This document shows, one piece after another, positions 19,578-30,100 of a stretch of DNA of 64,000 nucleotides (position 1 is its first letter; the number at the start of each line of letters is the position of its first letter). Under the pieces are notes generated by a model, which saw nothing but the letters and a program-made list of their open reading frames with translations, was not told where the DNA came from and did no database searches. The position numbers and the translations under genes are program-made. The stretch is from Pedobacter zeaxanthinifaciens (GTDB taxonomy: Bacteria > Bacteroidota > Bacteroidia > Sphingobacteriales > Sphingobacteriaceae): contig NZ_QMHP01000004.1 of the NCBI RefSeq assembly GCF_003313335.1, positions 183,826-247,825 of the forward strand, read 5' to 3'.

Positions 19578-19798
19578 AAAGCCCAATGGTTTTGATGTTT
19601 TAATTGGGCATCAATTAACTCAACCAAAGGTCAAATTAAAAAATCATCTCTAATCATCGAAATGCTTTTTGATTGCAAAAAAATAAAGCCCCGAAAATTA
19701 GCTGAAGCGAAGATTCGAAGCGCTATCGCATGCAAAACCTTATTCCGAACAATAAGGACGCATGGACAATTCGGGACCTCCTTTGCTCAATATGCTAG

Positions 19799-20134
19799 GC
19801 TAACTCAAACTTCAAGCTATTGTAATGCTCCCAACCATTAATTTAAGGATATCAAGCAATATTTTAATGAAATGGCGTATTGTTTTAATGTGATGTCCAG
19901 TAGTTTTAACGCAACAACGAGCTGCTGCAATGCTCCGACCCATTAATTTAATGCTCCGTTGCGCTTCCGAAGCAGAACTTTGCGGTCTAAAAGCGGAACG
20001 GTGCGCTTCGGAAGCGCAAATTATTACTTCAAGATGCCAACGTTGCGCTTCCGGATGCCAACGTTGCGATAAATAAGCGCAACCGCGGGTTAAACAAGCG
20101 CAACGGAACGTTAAATAAGTGTTCCTGATATTAA
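19799..20134. repeat. Degenerate 21-bp tandem array, intergenic
   Basis: The sequence can be cut into 16 consecutive 21-mers without gaps, for example 19862-19882, 19883-19903 and 19904-19924, which all begin TTTTAA, and 20030-20050 and 20051-20071, which share GATGCCAACGTTGCG in the same register. A 15-bp perfect inverted repeat (19959-19973 and 20005-20019) lies inside. Twenty-one bases equal seven codons. The plus frame that starts Phe-Asn in several units is broken by stops; a minus frame stays open over most of the array but has no good start. It lies between two convergent genes, and no protein is called. The rest of 19578-20162 shows nothing else. Confidence 0.7.
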
Positions 20135-20162
20135 AAAGGCACGAAATCTAACAATCCATGAC

Positions 20163-23100
20163 CTACAATACCATGATTTTCTTCGTGTAGGTGTCATCGC
20201 CAACCTTTATTTTTAACACATAGGTACCGCTAGGTAACCTAGATACATCTAAGTTTTCGATGATAACCCCTTTTTGTGCATCTTTTTTGCTTTCCAAAAC
20301 TTTTTGTCCAACAATGTTGAATAGCGTAAGCTGGACATTTTTCTCTTCAGTAATTTCAAAAGCAACAGTTAAACGATCTGTAGTTGGTAATGGGAATACC
20401 TGCAGTTTCAAGCTGCTTTCGCCTTTATCTTTTGGAAGATATAAAAGCTCGTTTGATACCACCGTACAACCAGAGAGAATATTGGTTTGAACCGCATATC
20501 TTCCCGCTTTTAGTGGTTTGTATCGCTGCGAAGTTGCACCTGTAATTATTTCGCCGTTTAAGTACCATTGGTTATTGTTGCTGAAATTAGATACAAGTTC
20601 ATCACCAATTTGGGTAATTCCTGCGTTGGCAAAAGGCACTTCGATACGGGCAGCGGAGGCGCAACCTAAAGCCTTTATCTTCATATCATAAAAATAATAG
20701 TAAAAAGAACCAGGCGTGGTAGCATTATTGCCCACAATATTAAAAATACCTAAAGCCGAGCTGATAGGATAAATTGAGCTTGGCAAGGCATTATTTCTAA
20801 AGATGGTAGCATCATTTTCATAGGCGGTGTAAATGGTATAGTTGCCCGCTTCTGGAAACTTCAAGTTCAAAGTATACACCTGTCCTTGGTCGGTTAAATC
20901 GTTGGTAGCCGTGCCAAGTACAGGCGTACTTCTTGTGGCGGTTACCTGTAGCGTAGTACTTGATACCTCTACGCCCACACTATTTTGTACATAAAACCTG
21001 ATGGTTCCGGCATGGCCAATATACAATTTAGCACTTTCCAATAGCATAGGAGCAAGTACCGTTACATTAACCGCACCTGTAGTTTGCAAGTAGGTTCCTG
21101 TACCTAATCGGGTGTCATATTTATCTTTTGGTCCCAAAGCACTGCTGTAATCGTTTACGCTTGCATAGTATTTGCCACCTGTAGGTGCATTAGCCGTGCT
21201 AAGGTTATTGCCGTAAGCGAAAGGGTTTACATCGGTAGCGCTCTTGTACCAGTATACCACGCCATCACTAGCCGCCGACAACTGGTATTGGTTGCTGTTG
21301 TTGCAATAAATGGCATTTGCATTACTAAGTGTGGTAGCTAGTGCTATTTGTTGACTGGCGTTAAACTCATTATTAGCAGCAATTACATCCTCACTTAATG
21401 TAGTTTTAGCATTAATGTTATAGGTTTTTCCAGCTTGGGCGATAAAACTTCCGGGCAGCAAAAACTCCCTTTCCTCTGCTGGTTGGAGTGTGCCGGTGTA
21501 AGTTCCGGAAAGGGTGCTGATCAAGTTTGTACCGTCATAAACGCTTACTGTAACTGGCACATTGGCAACTGCCTGTGATCCGTAGTTGCGCACCATCACC
21601 TTTACCGTTTGCTGAATGTTGGCGCAGTTATTTACCGGTTGGATAATGTTTGATATCCCTACATCAGTGCTCGAATTGATGAGCTTTACGCGGTAAGTTA
21701 GCGTTTCTCCTTTGGCATAGCTGCCGCAAGCGTTTATAGTGCTTATATCATTAGTTTCGGCAAGTACAATTCTTAACAAGGTAAAAGTATTGACACTTAC
21801 ATTGTTTGGTACCGTAATATTGGTTGTATAATTTCCGTTGCCACTAATTATGTTTGTTGTTGCTGTTAATTCGTTGGCATCATCAAAGTCTCCATCAGCA
21901 TTCCAGTCGATGTAAACTTTTGCAGCCTTATTAAAGTTGTTGCCGCAAGTGCCTAATGAGATAGTCAAAGGATAGGTTTTGGCTATCTCGAGCGAAACTG
22001 TTCGGTTGCTAAAATCACTCAGGGTGGTGCATCCGGCCGTTGCCGTATAGTTTACATCAGACAAGCTAAAACTAGTAATTTTCGAATCTGCGGCCGAGCT
22101 AGGTGCGGAGGCGCAATAAGGTTTTCCGCCAACGCCCGTAACCACTACAGAAAACGCCTGTGATCCTCGTTGCAAGGTGCCTTTATGAGATATGGTAAAG
22201 GTATATGATTGGCCAGGTACTACATCAGCAATGTAAATTTGCTCTACATTATCCCTAAAGTTATCGCCAGTTGTTGCAGCTGCCGCTGGATTATTGGGGT
22301 CTAATATCCAAGGTAAATAACTGTTAGTACCCGAAATGCATCTCATATCCAAATCATTTACTAATCGTAATGTGCGGTTGTTTAGTGCATTCGCTATGGG
22401 GATAATGTCAATCTCCGGGTCGGTCCAGCAAATTGTGGCAATTAAAGGCCCATCTCCTGAGGCAGTAACAGTAAAGGTTTCTGTACCGCCTTGCGTAAGT
22501 GATTTTTCATTGATCAGGCTTTTGCCACCTTTATTTAAAATAGCTTTAGCGGCACTTGCGGTGTTCATTAATCCCCAACCAAAAATATAGTCTGGTCCGG
22601 GGAAAGCCCCTGCTTCACTTGCTGTGCCCAATGCAAGGGCCTTCAAAGTGGCAGCCCGCATAAAGCTGTTGTTTTTCTGGAAGTACAATTCCTGTAGCAA
22701 CGCTAATGATCCGCTCACACTTGGAGCAGCCATAGAGGTACCTGATAGTGTAGTATAGGCGCCATTTCCAGCACTGCTAGTTGAGGTTACGTTTACGCCA
22801 TCTGCTGCAATATCAGGCTTTATACGACCATCATCTGTAGGTCCCCAAGCACTAAAGGATGAAATAGTGATATCATTAGGTGTTACTGTGCCATAGGGAA
22901 GAGGGTTAACTGCGGCAACAGTCATGATGTTTTTAGCCACCGCGTAAGTACCCAAGATATCATAGCCATCGTTGTTTGAAATTCCCGCAGGTCTGGCTCC
23001 GGCATTAATCATAGTGCCGCTGGCATTGTATCGGTAATAAAGTTCGCCCACGGCTGGGCCATTGCTATTTCGATAATTACCTCCCGATTTAACCGGCAAG

Positions 23101-23894
23101 TAAAATGGGGCATTGTAACAAATCCTGTCCCATTCTTTAGCGTCACTATCATAATAGCCAAATTTATAATCTTCGTTAGCGCCAAATTGCCCCCTAAATT
23201 CCCATCGACTGGGGTTAGTGCCGGTATTTTCGTACCAACCGGCAATAGTACCGTAGGAGTGGTTAGATATCAATAAATTAGCAGCATAGGTCGACATTTC
23301 CGAATTGTCGTTATTAAAATCGAAGGATAGCAGCTTGGGTAGGCCGTATGCCATGCCCCTAGCATTTTCGTACTTCCCTTCGGCCATTATTGTGCCAGCA
23401 ACATGGGTAGAGTGGGTTGAGGTTGCTGTTGTTCCATCTTTTACTTCCACTCTGTTGGTTTGAAACTCCACGTGGGTAGTTAACACAGCGCCACCATCCC
23501 AAATTGCTATTTTATCGTTAGGTAAAGTGCTGCCATTTAAACTCAGTCCCAGGCCACCTCCAGCATACAATTTATTGGTGTTTATTGTGGCTGCAGCAAC
23601 CTTATTGTTTTCCGTGTATTTGTATAAGGGAAGCCCAAAGCCATCTACCCCATAAAGAATAAAAGTACTTCCATCCTTAGTAGTTCCAAAAACTTCCCAG
23701 CCTTTTTCCGCTGCCATAGCTATGGCTTTACTAACTCTTTTCTGCTCATTGTCGTAAAGCGCTACGGCATTTTCTTTTAAAAATGAGGTGTTGGTTTGGT
23801 TAAGTTTGTTGGCTTGTGCAAAAACACTTCCTCTTATAGCTAAGCTTAAGAGCGCTAACAACAAAACTGAAAAATGATGCCTTGACTTACACAT
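20163..23894 (-). CDS. Secreted S8 subtilisin-like serine protease with GEVED and T9SS type A domains
   Basis: 1243 aa with signal peptide (VLLLALLSLAIRGSVFAQ). The catalytic triad of family S8 is complete: Asp133 in IAIWDGG, His164 in HSTHVAGT and Ser387 in LSGTSMAAP. After the protease domain comes a beta-sandwich region (ATICWTDPE, RLVNDLDMRC) often found behind such proteases, then a GEVED domain (about 645-735, with VYIDWNADGDFDDANE), a CARDB-like domain (about 738-835), further Ig-like segments and a type A sorting domain (QVFPLPTTDRLTVAFE to the C-terminal KKIMVL). It is exported by Sec and T9SS and should act as a cell-surface or released endopeptidase. It is convergent with the giant protein gene, with about 640 bp of repeat-rich DNA between them. 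Confidence 0.92.
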   Translation of the reverse strand: MCKSRHHFSVLLLALLSLAIRGSVFAQANKLNQTNTSFLKENAVALYDNEQKRVSKAIAMAAEKGWEVFGTTKDGSTFILYGVDGFGLPLYKYTENNKVAAATINTNKLYAGGGLGLSLNGSTLPNDKIAIWDGGAVLTTHVEFQTNRVEVKDGTTATSTHSTHVAGTIMAEGKYENARGMAYGLPKLLSFDFNNDNSEMSTYAANLLISNHSYGTIAGWYENTGTNPSRWEFRGQFGANEDYKFGYYDSDAKEWDRICYNAPFYLPVKSGGNYRNSNGPAVGELYYRYNASGTMINAGARPAGISNNDGYDILGTYAVAKNIMTVAAVNPLPYGTVTPNDITISSFSAWGPTDDGRIKPDIAADGVNVTSTSSAGNGAYTTLSGTSMAAPSVSGSLALLQELYFQKNNSFMRAATLKALALGTASEAGAFPGPDYIFGWGLMNTASAAKAILNKGGKSLINEKSLTQGGTETFTVTASGDGPLIATICWTDPEIDIIPIANALNNRTLRLVNDLDMRCISGTNSYLPWILDPNNPAAAATTGDNFRDNVEQIYIADVVPGQSYTFTISHKGTLQRGSQAFSVVVTGVGGKPYCASAPSSAADSKITSFSLSDVNYTATAGCTTLSDFSNRTVSLEIAKTYPLTISLGTCGNNFNKAAKVYIDWNADGDFDDANELTATTNIISGNGNYTTNITVPNNVSVNTFTLLRIVLAETNDISTINACGSYAKGETLTYRVKLINSSTDVGISNIIQPVNNCANIQQTVKVMVRNYGSQAVANVPVTVSVYDGTNLISTLSGTYTGTLQPAEEREFLLPGSFIAQAGKTYNINAKTTLSEDVIAANNEFNASQQIALATTLSNANAIYCNNSNQYQLSAASDGVVYWYKSATDVNPFAYGNNLSTANAPTGGKYYASVNDYSSALGPKDKYDTRLGTGTYLQTTGAVNVTVLAPMLLESAKLYIGHAGTIRFYVQNSVGVEVSSTTLQVTATRSTPVLGTATNDLTDQGQVYTLNLKFPEAGNYTIYTAYENDATIFRNNALPSSIYPISSALGIFNIVGNNATTPGSFYYYFYDMKIKALGCASAARIEVPFANAGITQIGDELVSNFSNNNQWYLNGEIITGATSQRYKPLKAGRYAVQTNILSGCTVVSNELLYLPKDKGESSLKLQVFPLPTTDRLTVAFEITEEKNVQLTLFNIVGQKVLESKKDAQKGVIIENLDVSRLPSGTYVLKIKVGDDTYTKKIMVL

Positions 23895-24070
23895 ATAAAT
23901 TCAGATAATAGATAGAACCATCTAAAGCTTTTCCAGCAATTATATTTTGTCCGGTAGTTTATAGAAATAGCTCAGCATAAAAAGCATTCTACAAGTGGTG
24001 CCGACAAGTAAAAAGTTTTACCGAAATTTAAATAGTTTCTTAACTTATAAGCAATTTTAAACATAATTAG

Positions 24071-24535
24071 ATGACTTCTGTAAAAAAGCTTACAATTTTA
24101 TTTTTTGTAATGATCTTAACAAGCTGCATTTCTCAAAAAGACGGGCTTCAAAATGTGAATCAAGGGATTAAAGGGACGGTAAAATGGTTGGAAGGAAATA
24201 TGATGCCATCTCCAGAGGAACCTAACTTAGCAAAGGGAAGAGGGGTAGAACGGCAACTGTTCATTTATGAAGCGGTAAATTTTAATAAGGTTGAGGGACA
24301 AGCTCCTTTATTTAAAAAGATAAACGCTACGCTTGTTAAAAAAGTTAAATCAAACACTGAAGGAATATTTGCTTGCGAATTGCCTGAAGGTACTTATTCA
24401 GTTTTTACCTCGGAGCCAGATGGGCTGTTTTTTGCCAATAGTTTCGATGGAAATGGTTTGATAAATGCGGTGAAGGTGGAGCGCAATAAGGTGTCAGTAA
24501 TGAGTATTGAAGTTAATTATAAGGCGGCATATTAA
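24071..24535 (+). CDS. Small lipoprotein with carboxypeptidase-regulatory-like fold
   Basis: 154 aa. The N-terminus MTSVKKLTILFFVMILTSC is a lipoprotein signal with lipobox LTSC, so the mature protein begins at Cys19. The body contains IKGTVKW, a segment with ATLVKKVKSNTEGIFACELPEGTYSVF, and a C-terminal SVMSIEVNYKA, which is the layout of carboxypeptidase-regulatory-like beta domains in small Bacteroidetes lipoproteins. Function unknown; probably anchored in the inner leaflet of the outer membrane. It is divergent from the protease (176 bp between starts) and 153 bp upstream of the PID-CTERM-like gene. Confidence 0.75.
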   Translation: MTSVKKLTILFFVMILTSCISQKDGLQNVNQGIKGTVKWLEGNMMPSPEEPNLAKGRGVERQLFIYEAVNFNKVEGQAPLFKKINATLVKKVKSNTEGIFACELPEGTYSVFTSEPDGLFFANSFDGNGLINAVKVERNKVSVMSIEVNYKAAY

Positions 24536-24688
24536 TTATTGAATAACAGGAGGGTAATATTCTGATTTTTAGAGTTGTAAAAAAGAAATTTTTTAAAATA
24601 AAATTCTTTTTTGAGCTAAAAAACACCTATAATTGCATTGGATTAATATTCCGTATAATAAAAATTTTGTTTCAAATAAACATTTACC

Positions 24689-24952
24689 GTGAGGCGTAGC
24701 GTAGCTGAGATAATTTACAGGGCAACTTTTATTTGTGTTTTATCAGTTCTTTTATTTAGTATGCACGTAAATGCAGCAGATACTCCTTGCGACCCTTTCC
24801 TACCGCCGCAGCCCGGATGTGAAGGCTACAACCCTGATGATGTGCCGATTGATGGCGGTGCCAGCATTCTTATTGCTGCGGGTGTTGCTTACGGATTAAA
24901 GAAAGCTTACGATAAACGTAATAATTCAAGTAAAGAAAAAGCCAACCAATAG
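24689..24952 (+). CDS. Small PID-CTERM-type protein
   Basis: 87 aa with GTG start at 24689; the only in-frame ATG lies inside the signal peptide, so GTG is preferred. A signal peptide (FICVLSVLLFSMHVNA) is followed by a short Cys/Pro-rich segment (CDPFLPPQPGCEGYNP) and the C-terminal tail PIDGGASILIAAGVAYG plus basic residues. That tripartite tail (P-[IL]-D-G-G, hydrophobic stretch, basic end) matches the small Bacteroidetes proteins called PID-CTERM in NCBI annotations, thought to be sorted or processed at the membrane. Function is unknown. Its TAG stop abuts the stop of the convergent kinase with no base between. Confidence 0.75.
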   Translation: MRRSVAEIIYRATFICVLSVLLFSMHVNAADTPCDPFLPPQPGCEGYNPDDVPIDGGASILIAAGVAYGLKKAYDKRNNSSKEKANQ

Positions 24953-25816
24953 TTAGCTAGCTTTTTCTAAAATTCCTTCTCTTTTCAGGATATACTCAAA
25001 TATACCTTCAATAGGTTTTTGAAGTGTTTTGCCAATTTTCAAGTTGTTTTCAGCAAATACAGCCCTAAGCTCATCTTGATAGTAATAGCTAATAGAGCCT
25101 ACAAAATTGCACTCCAAGGTTTTATAGTTTTTATAATCTTTTACGTTGGTGTCAATAAATTCTTGGAAACCGTCGTGTAATGTTTTTTGGATAAATGGAT
25201 GCTGCCTATTTTTTATCATAAAACGGCTAAAAGTTGCCAAATAAGAATTTGGAAATGGTTTTTGATAGATGTTTTCAATCACCATGTCTTTATTCACATC
25301 AAAATCCATAGCGAAATTTTCTCGCAAATCGGCAGGCATGGTTTTATGTAGATAGGAAATCAACATTTTTTTACCGAAATAAGTTCCTGAACCTTCATCG
25401 CCCAAGATGTAACCTAAGCCATGTTTGCCATCAAAAACGTGTTCGCCATCATAGTAGGCAATGTTGGAGCCGGTACCTAAAATACAGGCCAAGCCTTTTT
25501 TATCACCGCAGGTAGCGTAAGCCGAGCCTAGTAAATCGTGATCAACACTAATGAAAGCATTTTTAAAGAAAGACGAAAGTCCGTTGGATACAATTTCGTG
25601 CTTATCTGGGTTTAAACATCCAGCTCCAAAAAAGTAAACTTCTTTTACCTCATTAGCAATTGAAGCAATATCCTTATGCTTTGAAAGTATTCTTACAATG
25701 TCTTGCGCATTCGCAAAATAGGGGTTAATTCCTTGGGTGTTGAACGATAAAGTTTGTTCGGGACTATAGGCCATCCAATCGGTTTTGGACGATCCGCTAT
25801 CTGCAACTAAAATCAT
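24953..25816 (-). CDS. BadF/BadG-type ATPase, N-acetylglucosamine kinase-like
   Basis: 287 aa, cytosolic, ASKHA fold. Phosphate-1 motif DSGSSKTDW at the N-terminus, FFGAGC mid-protein, phosphate-2 motif ILGTGSN and GYILGDEGSGTYFGK, all characteristic of the BadF/BadG/BcrA/BcrD group and of eukaryote-type GlcNAc kinases. Likely reaction: ATP-dependent phosphorylation of an amino sugar, for instance in cell-wall recycling; the substrate is an inference. It begins 17 bp after the TolC gene of the RND operon and has the same orientation, so it may be the last gene of that transcript. Its stop abuts that of the convergent PID-CTERM gene. Confidence 0.85.
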   Translation of the reverse strand: MILVADSGSSKTDWMAYSPEQTLSFNTQGINPYFANAQDIVRILSKHKDIASIANEVKEVYFFGAGCLNPDKHEIVSNGLSSFFKNAFISVDHDLLGSAYATCGDKKGLACILGTGSNIAYYDGEHVFDGKHGLGYILGDEGSGTYFGKKMLISYLHKTMPADLRENFAMDFDVNKDMVIENIYQKPFPNSYLATFSRFMIKNRQHPFIQKTLHDGFQEFIDTNVKDYKNYKTLECNFVGSISYYYQDELRAVFAENNLKIGKTLQKPIEGIFEYILKREGILEKAS

Positions 25817-25833
25817 GCAACTAAAATAAAAAA

Positions 25834-27165
25834 TTATTGCAAATTTAACGTGCCGCTAAGCTGTTTTAAGTAAATTTCTGCCAATTTTCCCTGATATTTT
25901 ATTTCTAGGTACCTATTGTTGGCATCAATTGCATTTTTCTGAGCTTCACGTAATTCTAAAGGCGTAATATTTCCTAATCTGTATTTTTCTAAGGTGATAT
26001 CCAGATTTTGATTCGCAATATTTACGTTTCCTTGTTCTAATTTTGCCAATTCTAAAAAAGTGGTATAATCCTGATAAGCAGTGGTGAGTTGTGCGCTCAA
26101 ATTTTGCTTTGTTTGGCTTATTTGTAACTCCGCTGAACTAATGTTTATTTTTGCATTTCGTTCATTCTGTCTTTGCAAAAATCCGTTGAAGATATTAATG
26201 CTTGCCGTTAAGCCATAGCTAAAACCACGGGCCCTAAATTGGGTGTTAAATCCCGTTGGCGATTCGCTTTTGTTGAAATCGTAGCCACTGTTTATACTTA
26301 TTTGAGGATACCTATTACCTTGCACTTGTTTCAAGTTCAGTTCGGCAATTTTTTTGTTCAACACGGCACTTTGTAAGTTTGGGTTTAACTGCTCCAATTG
26401 CGATGCTAATGTGGTGTAATTTAGTCCACCATCTATTTCAAAGTAATTTTCAACGGTAAATTTCGTGTTCACGTCTCGTGCCAACAATTGGTTAAGTGTT
26501 ACCATGTAGCTGTTAAGTAGGTTTTTTTGCTGCAAATAAGCAGAAGTGTCGGCATTGTAATCTACCTGAGCTGCTAACACATCTAATTTAGAGCCTCTGC
26601 CCAGTTTTAATTTATTATCGGCAATGCGTAAACGAAAGGCAGAAATGTCAATAGTGCTATCGGCGGCAATTACTAGCTGCTGCTGTTTGGCTACATTGTA
26701 ATAGGCGTTTAGTACGTCGGTTATGGTGTTAAAAATTTGTGCGGTGGCATTTTTTTCGCCCTGAAGTTGTAGCGCCTTAAGCCTATCGTAATTGGCAAAC
26801 ATGCTAAAGCCATCAAAAACGGTCCAATTTAAACCCACGCCATAAGCCATATTGCTGTTCCTTGCACCATCTATTCGGCGTTCGGTACCGCTAGCTTGAG
26901 TTTGTACTGTGTTTTGTCTACTGCCGCCCGTACTAAAATCAGCGCTAACTAAAGGCAACATACCTGCGTTACCAAGGTTGGCATTGTTCTTGGCAATGGC
27001 AACATCATTTTTCACCAATTTGATGTCGTAGTTGTTTTTTAATGCTAAGCTAATGGCCTCTTGTAGTGTCAATTTCTCTTGTCCAAAAGCCATTGAAATG
27101 GATAGGAAGCAAGAGACCGTTATGGTGAGCGATAAAGTGAGCGTCCTAAAAATATACTTTTTCAT
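25834..27165 (-). CDS. TolC-family outer-membrane efflux protein (RND pump 1)
   Basis: 443 aa with signal peptide (MKKYIFRTLTLSLTI to AFGQ). LTLQEAISLALKNNYDIKLVK opens the first of two homologous halves, and the second half carries NISSAELQISQTKQNLSAQ and LEKYRLGNITPLELREAQ, the conserved coiled-coil signature of TolC-like outer-membrane factors (PF02321, two copies). It forms the outer-membrane exit duct for the pump encoded just upstream; the gene starts 8 bp after the permease. It lacks a lipobox, unlike the outer-membrane factor of pump 2. Confidence 0.92.
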   Translation of the reverse strand: MKKYIFRTLTLSLTITVSCFLSISMAFGQEKLTLQEAISLALKNNYDIKLVKNDVAIAKNNANLGNAGMLPLVSADFSTGGSRQNTVQTQASGTERRIDGARNSNMAYGVGLNWTVFDGFSMFANYDRLKALQLQGEKNATAQIFNTITDVLNAYYNVAKQQQLVIAADSTIDISAFRLRIADNKLKLGRGSKLDVLAAQVDYNADTSAYLQQKNLLNSYMVTLNQLLARDVNTKFTVENYFEIDGGLNYTTLASQLEQLNPNLQSAVLNKKIAELNLKQVQGNRYPQISINSGYDFNKSESPTGFNTQFRARGFSYGLTASINIFNGFLQRQNERNAKINISSAELQISQTKQNLSAQLTTAYQDYTTFLELAKLEQGNVNIANQNLDITLEKYRLGNITPLELREAQKNAIDANNRYLEIKYQGKLAEIYLKQLSGTLNLQ

Positions 27166-27173
27166 TGTTGATG

Positions 27174-30100
27174 TTAGCTTTTGTTTTTGGATTGTTCTTC
27201 ATCGGCTGTTGCCGCCGCCAAAGATTGTTTTAGCTCGGTGTTTTCTTTGTGCTCTTTTGACCAAAGCGAGTAAATAGCAGGAATAACAAATAGCGTAAGG
27301 ATTAAGGAGAACATTGTTCCACCAATAATTACCGTACCCATGCTCATTCTACTTTTAGCGGCAGCGCCCAAAGCCATGGCAATAGGCAATGCTCCAATAG
27401 CAATGGCCAAACTCGTCATCAAAATTGGACGTAACCTCGAAACGGCAGCTTCTCTGATAGCTTCCTGCACCGTTTTTCCCTGTTCTTTAAGCTGATTGGC
27501 GAATTCAACAATTAAAATACCATTTTTGGTTACCAAACCAATTAACATAATTGTTCCAATTTGGCTGAAGATATTCCAGCTTTGTCCGCATAACCACAAC
27601 GATAAAAATGCGCCGGCTACGGCCATTGGCACTGTTAAAATGATGATAATTGGATCTTTGAAGCTTTCAAATTGAGCAGATAGAATAAGGTACACTAGTA
27701 ATAAGGCTAGGCCAAACGCAAATAAAGTATTCGATGAACTTTCTTTAAAATCCCTTGATTCACCACTTAAATCAGTGGTAAAAGTTTCATCCAGCACTTT
27801 GGCGGCAATCCTGTCCATGGCATCAATTCCGTCGCCAACACTTTTTCCGGGCGCTAAGCCAGCGGATACCGTTGCCGAAATAAAACGGTTATTGCGGTAC
27901 AATTGCGGCGGGCTACTTTCTTCTTTTGTGGTTACCAAATTGTCTAACTGTATCAGTTGATTTTTATCGTTTCTCACGTAAACAGAGCTCAAATCAAGTG
28001 GATCTTTTCTGTTACTTACATCAAATTGGCCAATTACCTGATACTGTTTCCCATTCATGAAGAAATAAGAGAAGCGTTGTCCGCTTAGGCCTAATTGCAA
28101 AGTTTGTGCAATATCAACAATAGAAACACCTAAGTTTTTGGCTTTCTCCCTGTCAATGGTAAGGTTAATTTCTGGCTTGTTGAATTTCAGGTTTACGTCA
28201 GATGTAGTGAAAGTAGGATCTTGTGCTACTTCCTCCATGAATTGTGGCACCTTTTCACGAAGTTTCTCAAAGTTTTGGGCCTGAATAATGTAGCTGATAG
28301 GTAGGCCGCCACCTCTTCGACCAACCGAAATGGTAGGTTGCTGTGTTACAGTTACCTTGCCCTCTGTATATTTTCTTGTGATTTTGGTAAGCTGGTCTGC
28401 AATTTCCTTTTGGCTTCTTTCCCGTTCATCTGGAGCAACTAAGCCCATCCGTACAAAGCCCGAGTTAGTTGAACCTGCGCCACCAAAACCCGGAGAAGTA
28501 ATGGTAATGTTCACATTTTTTTCAGGAACGGAATCCTGCACCATTTGGTTAATTTTCATCATGAACCTGTCTGTATAGGCAAATGACGTGCCCTCAGGTG
28601 TGGAAACGCTCATGTTAATGGCACTTCTATCATCATAAGGAGCGGTTTCTTTAGGTAAGATGTTCCAAAATAAATAGATTAATCCGGCACAAACCAAAAT
28701 GATAGGCGCCGCTAACCACCTGCGTTTAAGAAATTTCTCTAAGTTGCTTTGGTAACCATCGTTCAACTTAACAAAGTAAGGCTCTGTTAATCTGTAAAAT
28801 TTTGAAGGTTTATGTCCGCCTTTTTTCATTAAATAGGCATTCAACATCGGTGTTAAGGTAAGAGATACAAAAGCTGATATTAAAACCGCTGCGCCTATGG
28901 TAACCCCAAACTCCCTAAACAAACGGCCCACAAATCCCTGTAAAAATATTACCGGCAAAAATACCGCTGCCAATGTGATAGAGATAGAAATTACGGCGAA
29001 GAAGATTTCGTTGGAGCCTTTAATTGCAGCCTCAATTGGTGATAAACCTTCCTCCACTTTTTTAAAGATATTTTCGGTTACCACAATACCATCATCCACT
29101 ACCAAACCTGTAGCTAAAACAATGGCCAACAAGGTTAGTACGTTGATGGAAAACCCAAAAATGTACATAATGAAGAAAGTGGCAACTAACGAAACCGGGA
29201 TATCAATTAACGGCCTAAATGCAATTCCCCAATCCCTGAAAAACAGATAGATAATGAGAATTACCAATACCAATGAAATGAGGATGGTTTCTGCTACCTC
29301 CGTTACTGATCTTTTGATGAACTGCGTAGTATCTAACGAAACTTTAAGCTTAATGTCATTCGGCATGTCAGCCTGTAACTTATCGAAACGTTTGTAAAAC
29401 TCGTTGCTAATATCAAGGTAATTGGCTCCTGGTTGAGGTATAATTCCTACTGCAACCATCGGTTTGCCCGACTCACGCAACACGGTTTCTTCGTTTTCAG
29501 AACCAATTTCTGCAATGGCAACATCTTGTAGCTTAACCACGCTGTTGCTATCAGATTTAATGATTAGGTTGTTGAACTGCTCTGCATTGGTGAGTTTTCC
29601 AAGCGTTTTAACGGTAAGTTCCGTAGCTGCTCCGGTTAATTTTCCCGAAGGTAACTCCACGTTTTCTCTATCTAATGCAGTTACAATATCTTGTGAGGTA
29701 AGTCCGTAAGATGCTAGTTTGTTAGGATCAATGCGCACCCGCATGGCATACTTTCGCTGTCCTTGGATTTGTACGCTACTTACGCCTGGAATAGTTTGTA
29801 TTCTATCTGCAATTACGTTTTCTGCAAAATCACTTAAATCGGTTACCCCGCGGCTATCGCTTTGGATAGTCATGGAAATAATCGCATCCGAATTGGCATC
29901 TGCCTTACTTACGGTCGGCAAGCCGTCAATATCTTTCGGTAAATTCCTAGCTGCCTGCGAAACCTTATCTCGAACATCGTTGGCTGCCTCATCAATATCT
30001 TTACCTAAATTAAATTCGACAGTGATATTGCTTGTACCTTGGTTGCTTGATGAAGTGATATTTCGAATTCCGTCAATAGAGTTAATGGATTTCTCCAAAG

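Noticed and set aside
19820..20110. Minus-strand frame across the 21-bp array as a real gene
   Set aside because: It stays open over most of the array but lacks a good start codon or ribosome-binding site, and the composition changes abruptly. Noted as a finding, not called as a CDS.
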